NCBI GenBank assembly: GCA_002918705.1
Contig: PQKR01000001.1
Coordinates: 496,001-560,000, forward strand
Direction of reading: 5' to 3'
Origin: Escherichia sp. ESNIH1
GTDB lineage: Bacteria; Pseudomonadota; Gammaproteobacteria; Enterobacterales; Enterobacteriaceae
Length of the DNA stretch: 64,000 bases
Below are positions 30,422 to 40,547 of this stretch, one piece after another; the stretch's first letter is position 1; each line of letters begins with the position of its first letter. A program made the position numbers and the translations under genes. The notes beneath the pieces were generated by a model. It saw nothing but the letters and a program-made list of their open reading frames with translations. It had not been told where the DNA came from and searched no databases.

Positions 30422-31825
30422 ATGCGCAGATTCAAATTCCCCTCTGCTTACACCATTCTGTTTATCCTGATCGCGCTGGTTGCAGCGCTGAGCTGGATCG
30501 TCCCTGCCGGGCACTACCAGATGGTCATGAACGAGACCCTCGGTAAGGAGGTCCCCGTCGCGGGCACCTATGCGCACGTTGCAGCCCATCCGCAGGGGAT
30601 CGTATCCGTTATTATGGCCCCCATCAGCGGCCTGTACGACCCCGACACCGGCCAGGCGGGGGCGATTGATGTCGCGCTGTTTGTGCTGATCATCGGGGGG
30701 TTTCTGGGGATCGTTAATAAAACCGGGGCCATTGACGCGGGGATTGAACGCGTCACGAAGAGGCTGAGCGGCCGCGAAGAGTGGATGATCCCGATCCTGA
30801 TGGGACTCTTTGCCGCCGGTGGCACCATTTACGGCATGGCGGAAGAGTCGCTGCCTTTCTACACCCTGCTGGTGCCGGTCATGATGGCGGCGCGCTTCGA
30901 CCCGCTGGTGGCGGCCTCCACCGTGCTGCTGGGAGCAGGCATCGGCACGCTCGGCTCCACCATTAACCCCTTCGCCACGGTCATTGCCGCCAACGCCGCG
31001 GGCATTCCGTTTACTCACGGCATCTGGTTGCGCGTGGCGCTGCTGGTGGCGGGTTGGCTTATCTGCGTCGCGTGGGTCATGCGCTATGCACGCCAGGTAC
31101 GCCAGGATCCCAGCCGCTCCGTCGTGGCGGATAAGCAGGAGGAGAACATCGCCCACTTCCTGGGCGGCAAGCGCCAGCAGGATCTGGCCTTCACCGGTAC
31201 GCGCAAGCTGATCCTGGTCATCTTCGCCCTCGCATTTGCGGTGATGATCTACGGCGTGGCGGTGCTGGGCTGGTGGATGGGGCAGATCTCCGGCGTCTTT
31301 CTCGCCGCGGCCATTATCACCGGCCTGCTGGCCCGTATGAGCGAGGAGGAGCTGACCTCCACCTTTATTGACGGCGCGCGGGATCTGCTTGGGGTGGCGT
31401 TAATCATCGGCATCGCCCGCGGCATCGTGGTGGTGATGGACAAGGGCATGATCACTCATACCATTCTGCACAGCGCCGAGGGGCTGGTGAGCGGCCTCTC
31501 CAGCATAGTATTTATTAATGTCATGTACTGGCTGGAAGTCGTGCTCTCTTTCCTGGTGCCCTCCTCCTCCGGGCTGGCGGTACTGACGATGCCGATTATG
31601 GCCCCGCTGGCGGACTTTGCCCGCGTCGATCGCGATCTGGTGGTCACCACCTATCAGGCCGCCTCCGGCATTGTCAATCTGGTTACCCCGACCTCGGCGG
31701 TGGTGATGGGCGGGCTGGCGATTGCTCGCGTGCCTTACGTCCGCTATCTGAAGTGGGTCGCGCCGCTGCTGCTGATGCTGACCGTGCTGATCTGCCTGAT
31801 ATTAAGCCTCGGCGCGCTGCTTTAA
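30422..31825 (+). CDS. YfcC/ArcD-like arginine-ornithine antiporter
   Basis: 467 aa polytopic inner-membrane protein of the YfcC (C4-dicarboxylate anaerobic carrier-like, DUF-type IT superfamily) family. About 11-12 hydrophobic helices; family motifs include FPSAYTILFILIALVAALSWIVPAGHY, GGTIYGMAEESLPFY, GTLGSTINPFATVIAANAAG and FLVPSSSGLAVLTMPIMAPL. By operon position it exchanges external arginine for ornithine, the role given to the same gene (STM4464) in Salmonella. It is unrelated to the APC-type ArcD of Pseudomonas. Confidence 0.87.
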   Translation: MRRFKFPSAYTILFILIALVAALSWIVPAGHYQMVMNETLGKEVPVAGTYAHVAAHPQGIVSVIMAPISGLYDPDTGQAGAIDVALFVLIIGGFLGIVNKTGAIDAGIERVTKRLSGREEWMIPILMGLFAAGGTIYGMAEESLPFYTLLVPVMMAARFDPLVAASTVLLGAGIGTLGSTINPFATVIAANAAGIPFTHGIWLRVALLVAGWLICVAWVMRYARQVRQDPSRSVVADKQEENIAHFLGGKRQQDLAFTGTRKLILVIFALAFAVMIYGVAVLGWWMGQISGVFLAAAIITGLLARMSEEELTSTFIDGARDLLGVALIIGIARGIVVVMDKGMITHTILHSAEGLVSGLSSIVFINVMYWLEVVLSFLVPSSSGLAVLTMPIMAPLADFARVDRDLVVTTYQAASGIVNLVTPTSAVVMGGLAIARVPYVRYLKWVAPLLLMLTVLICLILSLGALL

Positions 31826-31846
31826 CCACAACAGGGAGGAAAGAGT

Positions 31847-32338
31847 ATGAAGGACTATCGCGACTGCTCCGCCAAAGAGCAGCTGCAGCTGGCCGCCTGC
31901 CGCCGGCTGGTCACCGAGAAGAGCTACCTGTCCCAGGAGGCGATCCGCCGGGACCTTCAGCGCCACGGCTTTGACACCATTAGCCAGTCTACGGTATCGC
32001 GCCTGCTGAAGCTGCTGGGCATCATTAAGATCCGCAATGCCAAGGGGCAGCGCATCTATGCCTTTAACCCTCAGCTGCGCCCGGCGCCGGATGCCGCGCG
32101 CTGTCTCTCTGATATGGTTCTTAAGGTCGAGCACAACCGCGAGTTTATTCTTATTCATACTGCCGCAGGCTATGGGCGAGCGGTGGCCCGGATCCTCGAC
32201 TATCACGCCCTGCCTGAAATCCTCGGCGTAGTGGCAGGCAGCAGCATCGTTTGGGTCGCCCCGCGCGATATACAGCGTACCCCGCAGGTACGCAACCGCG
32301 TTAACCACCTGCTAAAAATGCATTTATATGCAAAATAA
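31847..32338 (+). CDS. ArgR-family regulator (second ArgR, ArgR2)
   Basis: 163 aa. The N-terminal winged helix (residues 10-75) keeps the recognition segment SQSTVSRLLKLLG and RNAKGQRIYAF. The C-terminal oligomerisation domain is recognisable (VLKVEHNREFILIHTAAGYGRAVARILD). Where E. coli ArgR has GTIAGDD, with Asp128-Asp129 binding arginine, this protein has GVVAGSS (Ser132-Ser133). It may therefore not sense arginine in the usual way, or may act through hetero-hexamers with ArgR. Last gene of the ADI operon, matching STM4463. GGGAGGAAAGAGT precedes the ATG. Confidence 0.93.
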   Translation: MKDYRDCSAKEQLQLAACRRLVTEKSYLSQEAIRRDLQRHGFDTISQSTVSRLLKLLGIIKIRNAKGQRIYAFNPQLRPAPDAARCLSDMVLKVEHNREFILIHTAAGYGRAVARILDYHALPEILGVVAGSSIVWVAPRDIQRTPQVRNRVNHLLKMHLYAK

Positions 32339-32371
32339 CCGTTTGCTTCGAATAATTAGCGCATCGATCGC

Positions 32372-32412
32372 TTGATTCGCCTTATGAGCTGAGTATAATC
32401 GCGGACAATTTG
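32372..32412 (+). promoter_or_regulatory. pyrLBI promoter with UTP-sensitive start
   Basis: -35 TTGATT (32372-32377), 16-base spacer, -10 TATAAT (32394-32399). The expected start is A32407 in AATTTG, the same initial sequence as E. coli pyrBI, where high UTP causes reiterative U addition and abortive transcripts. The same control is inferred here from that identity. Confidence 0.85.
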
Positions 32413-32424
32413 CCGGGAGGAAGC

Positions 32425-32571
32425 ATGGTCAAGTCCGTTCGACACACTGTCTCACCGCGCCTGAAAGAGGGCGCTGACCTGCCGTTTTTCTTCCCGCTGC
32501 TCACCCATTTCTATAGCCCCTCTTTTGAGGGGCTTTTTTTTGCGCAGACGTCAGGAGATAGCCATGACTAA
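32425..32571 (+). CDS. pyrL: pyrBI operon leader peptide PyrL
   Basis: 48 codons, starting [20 protein letters not shown] and close to E. coli PyrL at its N-terminus. GGGAGG lies just upstream. The frame passes through the attenuator hairpin and its stop (TAA 32569-32571) falls inside the start of pyrB (ATG 32564), an 8-base overlap. Translation through the leader, coupled to RNA polymerase that slows at the U-rich TTTTTCTTCCC when UTP is low, prevents the attenuator from forming. Confidence 0.9.
   Translation: MVKSVRHTVSPRLKEGADLPFFFPLLTHFYSPSFEGLFFAQTSGDSHD
32515..32541 (+). terminator. pyrBI attenuator
   Basis: Perfect 8-bp stem AGCCCCTC/GAGGGGCT with a TTTT loop, followed by a run of eight T (32534-32541), 23 bases before pyrB. 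It is an intrinsic terminator inside the pyrL frame. Confidence 0.93.
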
Positions 32572-33496
32572 TCCGCTCTATCAGAAACATATCATTTCCA
32601 TAAACGATCTCAGTCGCGAAGACCTGGAACGCGTGCTGGAGACCGCTGCCAGCCTGAAGGCTAACCCGCAGCCGGAGCTGCTGAAGCACAAAGTGATCGC
32701 CAGCTGCTTCTTTGAAGCCTCTACCCGTACCCGCCTGTCGTTTGAGACCGCGATGCATCGCCTGGGCGCGAGCGTGGTCGGCTTCTCCGACAGCAGCAAC
32801 ACTTCGCTGGGTAAAAAAGGCGAGACCCTGGCGGACACCATCTCCGTTATCAGCACCTACGTGGACGCCATCGTGATGCGTCATCCGCAAGAGGGCGCGG
32901 CGCGGCTGGCCACCGAGTTCTCCGGCGGCATTCCGGTGCTGAACGCGGGCGACGGCGCAAACCAGCATCCGACCCAGACCCTGCTCGATCTCTTTACCAT
33001 CCAGGAGACTCAGGGCCGGCTGGAGAACCTCAACATCGCGATGGTGGGCGACCTCAAGTATGGCCGTACCGTTCACTCGCTGGCTCAGGCATTGGCGAAG
33101 TTTAACGGCAACCGCTTCCTGTTTATCGCCCCCGATGCGCTGGCGATGCCGCAGTACATTCTCGATATGCTGGATGAGCGCGGTATTGCCTGGAGCCAGC
33201 ACGCCACCATTGAAGAGGTGATCCCGGAGGTGGATATCCTCTACATGACCCGCGTGCAGAAAGAGCGTCTGGATCCGTCCGAATACGCCAACGTGAAGGC
33301 GCAGTTTGTCCTGCGCGCCAGCGACCTGCATAGCGCCCGCGGCAATATGAAGGTGCTGCATCCGCTGCCGCGCGTCGATGAGATTGCCACCGACGTGGAT
33401 AAGACGCCGCACGCCTGGTATTTCCAGCAGGCAGGCAACGGTATCTATGCGCGGCAGGCGCTGCTGGCGCTGGTGCTCAACCGCGATTTGGCCTAA
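32564..33496 (+). CDS. pyrB: Aspartate carbamoyltransferase, catalytic chain
   Basis: 310 aa from [20 protein letters not shown]. It condenses aspartate and carbamoyl phosphate in the first committed step of pyrimidine synthesis. The carbamoyl-phosphate loop [18 protein letters not shown] and the aspartate-site [16 protein letters not shown] are intact. It forms the c6r6 holoenzyme with PyrI. AGGAG lies upstream in the attenuator region, and its start overlaps the pyrL stop. Confidence 0.98.
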   Translation: MTNPLYQKHIISINDLSREDLERVLETAASLKANPQPELLKHKVIASCFFEASTRTRLSFETAMHRLGASVVGFSDSSNTSLGKKGETLADTISVISTYVDAIVMRHPQEGAARLATEFSGGIPVLNAGDGANQHPTQTLLDLFTIQETQGRLENLNIAMVGDLKYGRTVHSLAQALAKFNGNRFLFIAPDALAMPQYILDMLDERGIAWSQHATIEEVIPEVDILYMTRVQKERLDPSEYANVKAQFVLRASDLHSARGNMKVLHPLPRVDEIATDVDKTPHAWYFQQAGNGIYARQALLALVLNRDLA

Positions 33497-33512
33497 CAGA
33501 GGGGGAAACGAG

Positions 33513-33980
33513 ATGACACACGACAATAAACTGCAGGTCGAAGCGATTAAGCGCGGTACGGTGATCGATCATATTCCGGCGCAGGTGGGCTTTAAGCTGC
33601 TGACCCTGTTTAAGCTGACCGAAACCGACCAGCGGATCACCATCGGTTTGAACCTGCCTTCGGGCGAGATGGGCCGCAAGGATTTAATCAAGATCGAAAA
33701 CACCTTCCTCACCGACGAGCAGGTTAATCAGCTGGCGCTCTATGCCCCGCAGGCGACGGTGAACCGCATTGATGACTATGAGGTGGTAGGCAAATCGCGG
33801 CCTAATCTGCCGTCGCGCATTGAGGCAGTGCTGATCTGCCCCAACAGCAACTGTATCAGCCATGCGGAGCCGGTGTTCTCCAGCTTTGCGGTGAAGCAGC
33901 GCGCCAACGACATTGCCCTGAAGTGCAAATATTGCGAAAAAGAGTTTTCGCATACGGTGGTGCTGGCACACACCCGTTAA
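33513..33980 (+). CDS. pyrI: Aspartate carbamoyltransferase, regulatory chain
   Basis: 155 aa from [26 protein letters not shown]. It binds ATP, CTP and UTP in the N-terminal allosteric domain and docks to PyrB through a C-terminal zinc domain with four cysteines (CPNSNC...CKYCEKEF). It follows pyrB by 16 bases behind GAGGGGG, so the two chains are made together. Confidence 0.98.
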   Translation: MTHDNKLQVEAIKRGTVIDHIPAQVGFKLLTLFKLTETDQRITIGLNLPSGEMGRKDLIKIENTFLTDEQVNQLALYAPQATVNRIDDYEVVGKSRPNLPSRIEAVLICPNSNCISHAEPVFSSFAVKQRANDIALKCKYCEKEFSHTVVLAHTR

Positions 33981-34054
33981 TTCAGATTGGTCATCGCCTC
34001 CGCGCTGCCTATAATGGCGCGGAACCTCAATACCATTCGCTTTCAGGAGAAATC

Positions 34055-34441
34055 ATGACAAAAATCATCGCGACGGAAAATGCACCGGCAGCCATTGGTC
34101 CTTACGTTCAGGCAGTCGATCTCGGCAATATGATCCTGACGTCCGGCCAGATCCCGGTCGATCCAAAAACCGGCAGCGTGCCGGAGGATATCGCCGCCCA
34201 GGCGCGCCAGTCGCTGGATAACGTTAAGGCTATCGTGGAAGCCGCTGGTTTGAAGGTAGGCGATATTGTTAAGACCACGGTGTTTGTGAAAGATCTCAAC
34301 GATTTCGCCACCGTTAATGCCACCTATGAAGCGTTCTTTAACGAGCATCAGGCTGCCTTCCCGGCGCGCTCCTGCGTTGAAGTGGCCCGTCTGCCAAAAG
34401 ACGTGAAGATTGAGATCGAAGCGATCGCCGTACGTCGTTAA
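34055..34441 (+). CDS. ridA: 2-iminobutanoate/2-iminopropanoate deaminase RidA
   Basis: 128 aa YjgF/YER057c/UK114 protein that hydrolyses reactive enamine/imine intermediates, such as those from threonine dehydratase, protecting PLP enzymes. The start MTKIIATENAPAAIGPYVQAVDLGN and the catalytic Arg in FPARSCVEVARLPKDVKIEIEAIA are present. CAGGAG precedes the ATG. It lies 74 bases past pyrI, as in E. coli. Confidence 0.97.
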   Translation: MTKIIATENAPAAIGPYVQAVDLGNMILTSGQIPVDPKTGSVPEDIAAQARQSLDNVKAIVEAAGLKVGDIVKTTVFVKDLNDFATVNATYEAFFNEHQAAFPARSCVEVARLPKDVKIEIEAIAVRR

Positions 34442-34455
34442 TCACGCGCATAAGA

Positions 34456-34478
34456 AAAAGGGCCTGCCAGGCCCTTTT
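34456..34478. terminator. Bidirectional terminator between ridA and mgtA
   Basis: 9-bp stem AAAAGGGCC/GGCCCTTTT with loop TGCCA between the convergent stops. Its A- and T-rich ends give a short U tract in both directions. Confidence 0.85.
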
Positions 34479-34483
34479 CTGTT

Positions 34484-37192
34484 TTACTGCCAGCCATACC
34501 GACGACGATAAAGTCCTTTTACCAGCTGCGTTAACGTCATATACCCTGCCAGAATCGCAATCAGCCACGGGAAGTAACTCAGCGGCAGCGCCTGAAGCTG
34601 TAGGTAACTCGCCAGCGGAGAGAACGGCAGCACAATCCCGATAGCCATTACCAGCAGCGTCATGAGCATCAGCGGCCAGGCGGCACGGCTCTGGATAAAC
34701 GGCACGCGCTGGGTACGGATCATATGCACAATCAGGGTTTGCGATAGCAGCCCGACCACAAACCAGCCGGACTGAAACAGCCCCTGTTCTGCTGGCGTAT
34801 TGGCGTGAAAGACAAACCACATCAGGCAGAAAGTCAGAATGTCGAAAATAGAGCTGATCGGGCCAAAGAACAGCATGAAGCGTCCAAGATCGGCGGGGTT
34901 CCAGCGCTGCGGCTTGCGGATCTGCTCCTCGTCTACGTTATCGAACGGGATCGCGACCTGAGAGAGATCGTACATCAGGTTCTGCACCAGCAGATGCAGC
35001 GGCAGCATGGGCAAAAAGGTCAGAAATGCGCTGGCGACCAGGACGCTGAAGACGTTACCGAAGTTGGAGCTGGCGGTCATCTTGATGTACTTCAGCATGT
35101 TGGCGAAGGTCCGGCGACCTTCAATCACCCCCTCTTCCAGCACCATCAGGCTCTTCTCCAGCAGGATGATATCCGCGGCCTCACGGGCGATGTCTACCGC
35201 GCCATCGACGGAGATGCCGATATCCGCCGCCCGCAGCGCCGGAGCATCGTTTATGCCGTCACCCATAAAGCCCACCACGTGCCCCTCGCGGCGCAGAAGC
35301 GAGACGATACGCTCCTTGTGCAGCGGCGTCAGGCGAGCAAACAGCGTGGTGCGTTTCGCCAGCTGAGCCAGCTCGTCATCGGAGAGCGTTTCAATATCGC
35401 TGCCCGTGACCGCCTCTCCCGCCTCCAGCCCTACCTCGTGGCACACCTTCGCTGCCACCAGCTCGCTGTCACCGGTGAGAATTTTCACCGTAATGCCGTT
35501 GGCCTTCAGCGCCTTGAGCGCCGGAGCAGTAGTCTCCTTCGGCGGATCGAGAAAAGCAATGTAGCCCTCAAGGATCAGATCGGATTCGTCGATGCGCTGG
35601 TAGTCTCCCTCCCGCGCCGGCACGATTTTACTGGCAACGGCAACCACGCGTAGCCCCTGGCGATTGAGGTTATCTGTAACGCGTCTGATACGGCGCAGCA
35701 TGGTCTCATCCAGCGGAACGATCTCGTCGTGGTAACGCACCTGGGTACAGACGCTGAGGATCTCCTGCAACGCGCCTTTGCAGATCAGCTGATGCACATC
35801 GGCCTGCTCGCTGACCACTACCGACATACGACGGCGCTCGAAATCAAACGGGATCTCATCGACCTTTTGCCAGCGGTTTGCAAGCGTGCGAGCAGAAGTT
35901 TCATCGATGCCTTCCAGCACCGCAACGTCGAGCAGATTTTTTAGTCCGGTCTGGTAGTGGCTGTTCAGCCAGGCGTTGTGCAGAACGCGCGTGCTCGTGT
36001 TGCCGGAGATATCGGTATGGTGCTCCAGCACAATCTTATCCTGGGTGAGCGTACCGGTTTTATCCGTACAGAGGATGTCCATTGCGCCAAAGTTCTGGAT
36101 AGCATCAAGATGCTTCACAATCACTTTCTGCTTTGACAGCTTTACCGCCCCGCGTGCCAGCGTGGAGGTGACAATCATCGGCAGCATCTCCGGGGTTAAT
36201 CCCACGGCAACAGAGAGTGCAAACAGCGCCGCTTCCCACCAGTCGCCTTTGGTATAGCCGTTGATCAGCAGCACCACCGGCGTCATCACCATCATAAAGC
36301 GGATGAGTAACATGCTGACGCGGCCAATCCCTTTCTGGAAGGCGTTTGGCTCGCTCTCCTGGTCGCTGACGCGTCCGGCAAGCTGCCCAAACCAGGTGTT
36401 GCCCCCGGTGGCAATGACGATTGCCTGCGCGCTCCCGCTGACTACCGTAGTTCCCATAAAACAGAGCGTATCGCACTCCAGCGGGTTAGCTTGCAGCGGG
36501 TTACGGCTGGACGCCACTTTCTCAACCGGCAGCGATTCACCGGTAAGCGACGACTGGGCAACAAAGAGATCGCGCGCCTGAATGAGGCGTATATCTGCCG
36601 GGATCATGTCCCCGGCCGCCAGTTTAATGATATCGCCAACCACCAGCCGATCGATTGGCAGCTCAAGCCACGCGCTCTCACCCTTCTCATTAATAACGCG
36701 CAGAACCGTGGCGGTATTGCTGACCATCGCCTTAAGCGCATCTGCCGCCTTTGTGGAGCGCGCCTCCTGGACAAAATTCAGCAGGGTAGAGATCCCCACC
36801 ATCAGCGCGATGACGCCAGCGGCAAAGAGATCTTCTGTGGCATAAGAGACGATACCGAGTGCGGTAAGCAGCAGGTTAAAGGGGTTGCGATAGCATAACC
36901 ACAGATGCCTCCACCGTGGCGTAGGTGCCTCTGACGGAAGATGGTTATCGCCATGACCGGCGCGGCTCTTCTCTACCTCCCCCGCGTTCAGCCCCTCTGG
37001 ATGGGAGTGAAATGCGCGCCACAGCTCATTTTTCTCCATCGCCGCCGCGCGCAGGCACTGCGCCGTCAGCGTTGGCGGAATGGCGACGTCAGCCAGATGT
37101 TTCGCATTGGGTAAGGGATCGCGCTGCACAAGACGACGCGGTAGATGACGGTTTAGCTGTGCAAGCAGCCAGCGAGTGATATTGCCAGACAT
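34484..37192 (-). CDS. mgtA: P-type ATPase magnesium importer MgtA
   Basis: 902 aa P3B-type ATPase importing Mg2+ across the inner membrane. The phosphorylation motif DKTGT starts at D377 (ILCTDKTGTLTQDKI); the actuator TGES is in SSLTGESLPVEK; the hinge VGFMGDGINDAPALRAADIGISV is present. About ten membrane helices lie in the expected groups. The 270-base leader carries an MgtL-type peptide and a PhoP box upstream, matching MgtA rather than MgtB control. In E. coli mgtA is also near pyrBI. Confidence 0.96.
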   Translation of the reverse strand: MSGNITRWLLAQLNRHLPRRLVQRDPLPNAKHLADVAIPPTLTAQCLRAAAMEKNELWRAFHSHPEGLNAGEVEKSRAGHGDNHLPSEAPTPRWRHLWLCYRNPFNLLLTALGIVSYATEDLFAAGVIALMVGISTLLNFVQEARSTKAADALKAMVSNTATVLRVINEKGESAWLELPIDRLVVGDIIKLAAGDMIPADIRLIQARDLFVAQSSLTGESLPVEKVASSRNPLQANPLECDTLCFMGTTVVSGSAQAIVIATGGNTWFGQLAGRVSDQESEPNAFQKGIGRVSMLLIRFMMVMTPVVLLINGYTKGDWWEAALFALSVAVGLTPEMLPMIVTSTLARGAVKLSKQKVIVKHLDAIQNFGAMDILCTDKTGTLTQDKIVLEHHTDISGNTSTRVLHNAWLNSHYQTGLKNLLDVAVLEGIDETSARTLANRWQKVDEIPFDFERRRMSVVVSEQADVHQLICKGALQEILSVCTQVRYHDEIVPLDETMLRRIRRVTDNLNRQGLRVVAVASKIVPAREGDYQRIDESDLILEGYIAFLDPPKETTAPALKALKANGITVKILTGDSELVAAKVCHEVGLEAGEAVTGSDIETLSDDELAQLAKRTTLFARLTPLHKERIVSLLRREGHVVGFMGDGINDAPALRAADIGISVDGAVDIAREAADIILLEKSLMVLEEGVIEGRRTFANMLKYIKMTASSNFGNVFSVLVASAFLTFLPMLPLHLLVQNLMYDLSQVAIPFDNVDEEQIRKPQRWNPADLGRFMLFFGPISSIFDILTFCLMWFVFHANTPAEQGLFQSGWFVVGLLSQTLIVHMIRTQRVPFIQSRAAWPLMLMTLLVMAIGIVLPFSPLASYLQLQALPLSYFPWLIAILAGYMTLTQLVKGLYRRRYGWQ

Positions 37193-37461
37193 AATACCTC
37201 TCCCGCACTCGCCGGAGCGAGCGCAGCTCTGCCATCAGGCGTGGCAAAGCCGTACCTGACAGGCACTGAAAAAGTTATGCAGGAACGTTCAGGACGTCAC
37301 TGCCTCACGCATCCGGTAAGGCAATGAATGAGGCTTACCGGAAAGAAGGGGGTCTCCATCGTGGGAGAGGGGTGGGATCGGGATCCATGTCGCCTCCGGT
37401 AAGGTAAAGAGTAAAATTGACGTGCAGTATACGGATATCGCCACCTTTTTTGTGGCTATTC
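37193..37461 (-). promoter_or_regulatory. mgtA 5' leader (Mg2+/proline-responsive)
   Basis: About 270 bases between the inferred start near 37462 and the mgtA ATG, close to the 264-nt leader of E. coli and Salmonella. It encodes MgtL near its 5' end and contains GC-rich inverted segments such as GCTTACCGG near 37333 with CCGGTAAGG near 37313 and 37396. In relatives this RNA controls Rho-dependent termination by Mg2+ and by translation of mgtL. The function here is inferred from position and the peptide. Confidence 0.75.
37335..37388 (-). CDS. mgtL: MgtL-type leader peptide
   Basis: 17 codons, MDPDPTPLPRWRPPSFR, preceded by GGAGGCGAC. Salmonella and E. coli MgtL are also 17 residues and begin M-D/E-PDPTPLPR. 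The four N-terminal prolines that make translation proline- and Mg-sensitive are conserved. The second half differs (W-R-P-P-S-F-R against R-R-L-K-x-F-R) and adds two prolines. Too short for routine gene finders. Confidence 0.88.
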   Translation of the reverse strand: MDPDPTPLPRWRPPSFR

Positions 37462-37468
37462 GGGCGGT

Positions 37469-37503
37469 ACAATACGCCCTAATAACTAAACGTTCACTCA
37501 ACC
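37469..37503 (-). promoter_or_regulatory. PhoP box and -10 of mgtA
   Basis: On the minus strand hexamers GGTTGA (37503-37498) and CGTTTA (37492-37487) form a direct repeat with 5-base spacing. The -10 TATTGT (37474-37469) follows 12 bases later. This is the usual PhoP-activated geometry, with the box replacing the -35. Confidence 0.82.
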
Positions 37504-37639
37504 AGCGTCTCCCTGGCGACGTCCGCTTGCCAGATCTGCAAGGGTCATTTCTCCTGCAAGATTTACATTTCCTGCAGCGCACGCCCGCTGTACGCTCCCC
37601 GTTTTACCTTGTTCTGCATCAATAAAACTGCAAACTTGT

Positions 37640-37699
37640 TTGATGCAAATCACTATATGTAGCACTTAAAATGCCGTCCCGGCGCTACATATTGTAGTG
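37640..37699 (+). promoter_or_regulatory. FNR box and two NrdR boxes of nrdDG
   Basis: FNR-like TTGAT-GCAA-ATCAC is at 37640-37653 (one mismatch). It overlaps the first NrdR box TCACTATATGTAGCAC (37650-37665). A second NrdR box GCTACATATTGTAGTG is at 37684-37699, 34 bases on, about three helical turns. This predicts anaerobic activation by FNR and repression by NrdR when dATP is high. Confidence 0.87.
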
Positions 37700-37752
37700 A
37701 TCGTCTATTATTCCAACGCTGACGTGCAGAACATTTTAACTATGGAGAGATC

Positions 37753-39891
<2,139 letters not shown>

Positions 39892-39897
39892 TTTTAA

Positions 39898-39931
39898 TGC
39901 CCGGTGGCGCTGCGCTTACCGGGCCTACGGA
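39898..39931. repeat. REP element between nrdD and nrdG
   Basis: GCCCGGTGGCGC...GCTTACCGGGCCTACGG palindrome inside the nrdDG operon, ten bases before the nrdG ATG. It leaves no strong ribosome site for nrdG and may lower its expression relative to nrdD. Confidence 0.75.
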
Positions 39932-39940
39932 TCTGGGTTA

Positions 39941-40405
39941 ATGAATTACCACCAATATTACCCCGTCGACATCGTTAACGGTCCCGGCACGCGCTGCACG
40001 CTCTTTGTTTCGGGGTGCATGCACGCGTGTCCCGGCTGCTATAACAAGAGCACCTGGCGGCTCAACTCCGGCAAGCCCTTTACCGTTGAGATGGAAGACC
40101 GGATTATTAGCGATCTCAACGATACGCGTATTAAGCGCCAGGGTATTTCGCTCTCCGGCGGCGATCCGCTCCATCCGCAAAACGTGCCGGATATTCTCCG
40201 GCTGGTGCAGCGCATTCGTGCCGAATGCCCCGGAAAGGATATCTGGGTCTGGACCGGCTATAAGCTGGACGAGCTAAGCCGCGACCAGCTGGCCGTTGTC
40301 GATCTGATTAACGTGCTTATTGACGGTAAGTTTGTTCAGGATCTGAAAGATCCGATGCTGATCTGGCGCGGCAGCAGCAACCAGGTTGTTCACCACCTGC
40401 GCTAA
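39941..40405 (+). CDS. nrdG: Anaerobic NrdD-activating enzyme (radical SAM)
   Basis: 154 aa. It generates the glycyl radical on NrdD using SAM and a [4Fe-4S] cluster. The radical-SAM cysteines are C26-x3-C30-x2-C33 (GCMHACPGCYN); the GGDPL motif that contacts SAM lies in ISLSGGDPLHPQN. The ribosome site is weak (CTGGGTTA). The stop lies within the following terminator. Confidence 0.96.
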   Translation: MNYHQYYPVDIVNGPGTRCTLFVSGCMHACPGCYNKSTWRLNSGKPFTVEMEDRIISDLNDTRIKRQGISLSGGDPLHPQNVPDILRLVQRIRAECPGKDIWVWTGYKLDELSRDQLAVVDLINVLIDGKFVQDLKDPMLIWRGSSNQVVHHLR

Positions 40406-40421
40406 TCTGGCGCAGGCTTTT
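40396..40421 (+). terminator. nrdDG terminator
   Basis: 7-bp stem CCTGCGC/GCGCAGG with a 7-base loop, followed by CTTTTATT. The 5' arm overlaps the last codons and stop of nrdG. Confidence 0.82.
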
Positions 40422-40547
40422 ATTAAATCATTTCCCCTCATTGCCGATAACTTTTCTGTCTCGTTTATCCAACGCAGATGTAGTCACCTCCCCTGGGGGC
40501 CCCGTTCCCCTGCGTTTCGCACAGCATAGTATTTTTCGGAGATGATG

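Noticed and set aside
31847-32338. argR2 as a pseudogene of argR
   Set aside because: It is full length with an intact DNA-binding helix and ribosome site, so the Ser-Ser change looks like divergence, not decay.
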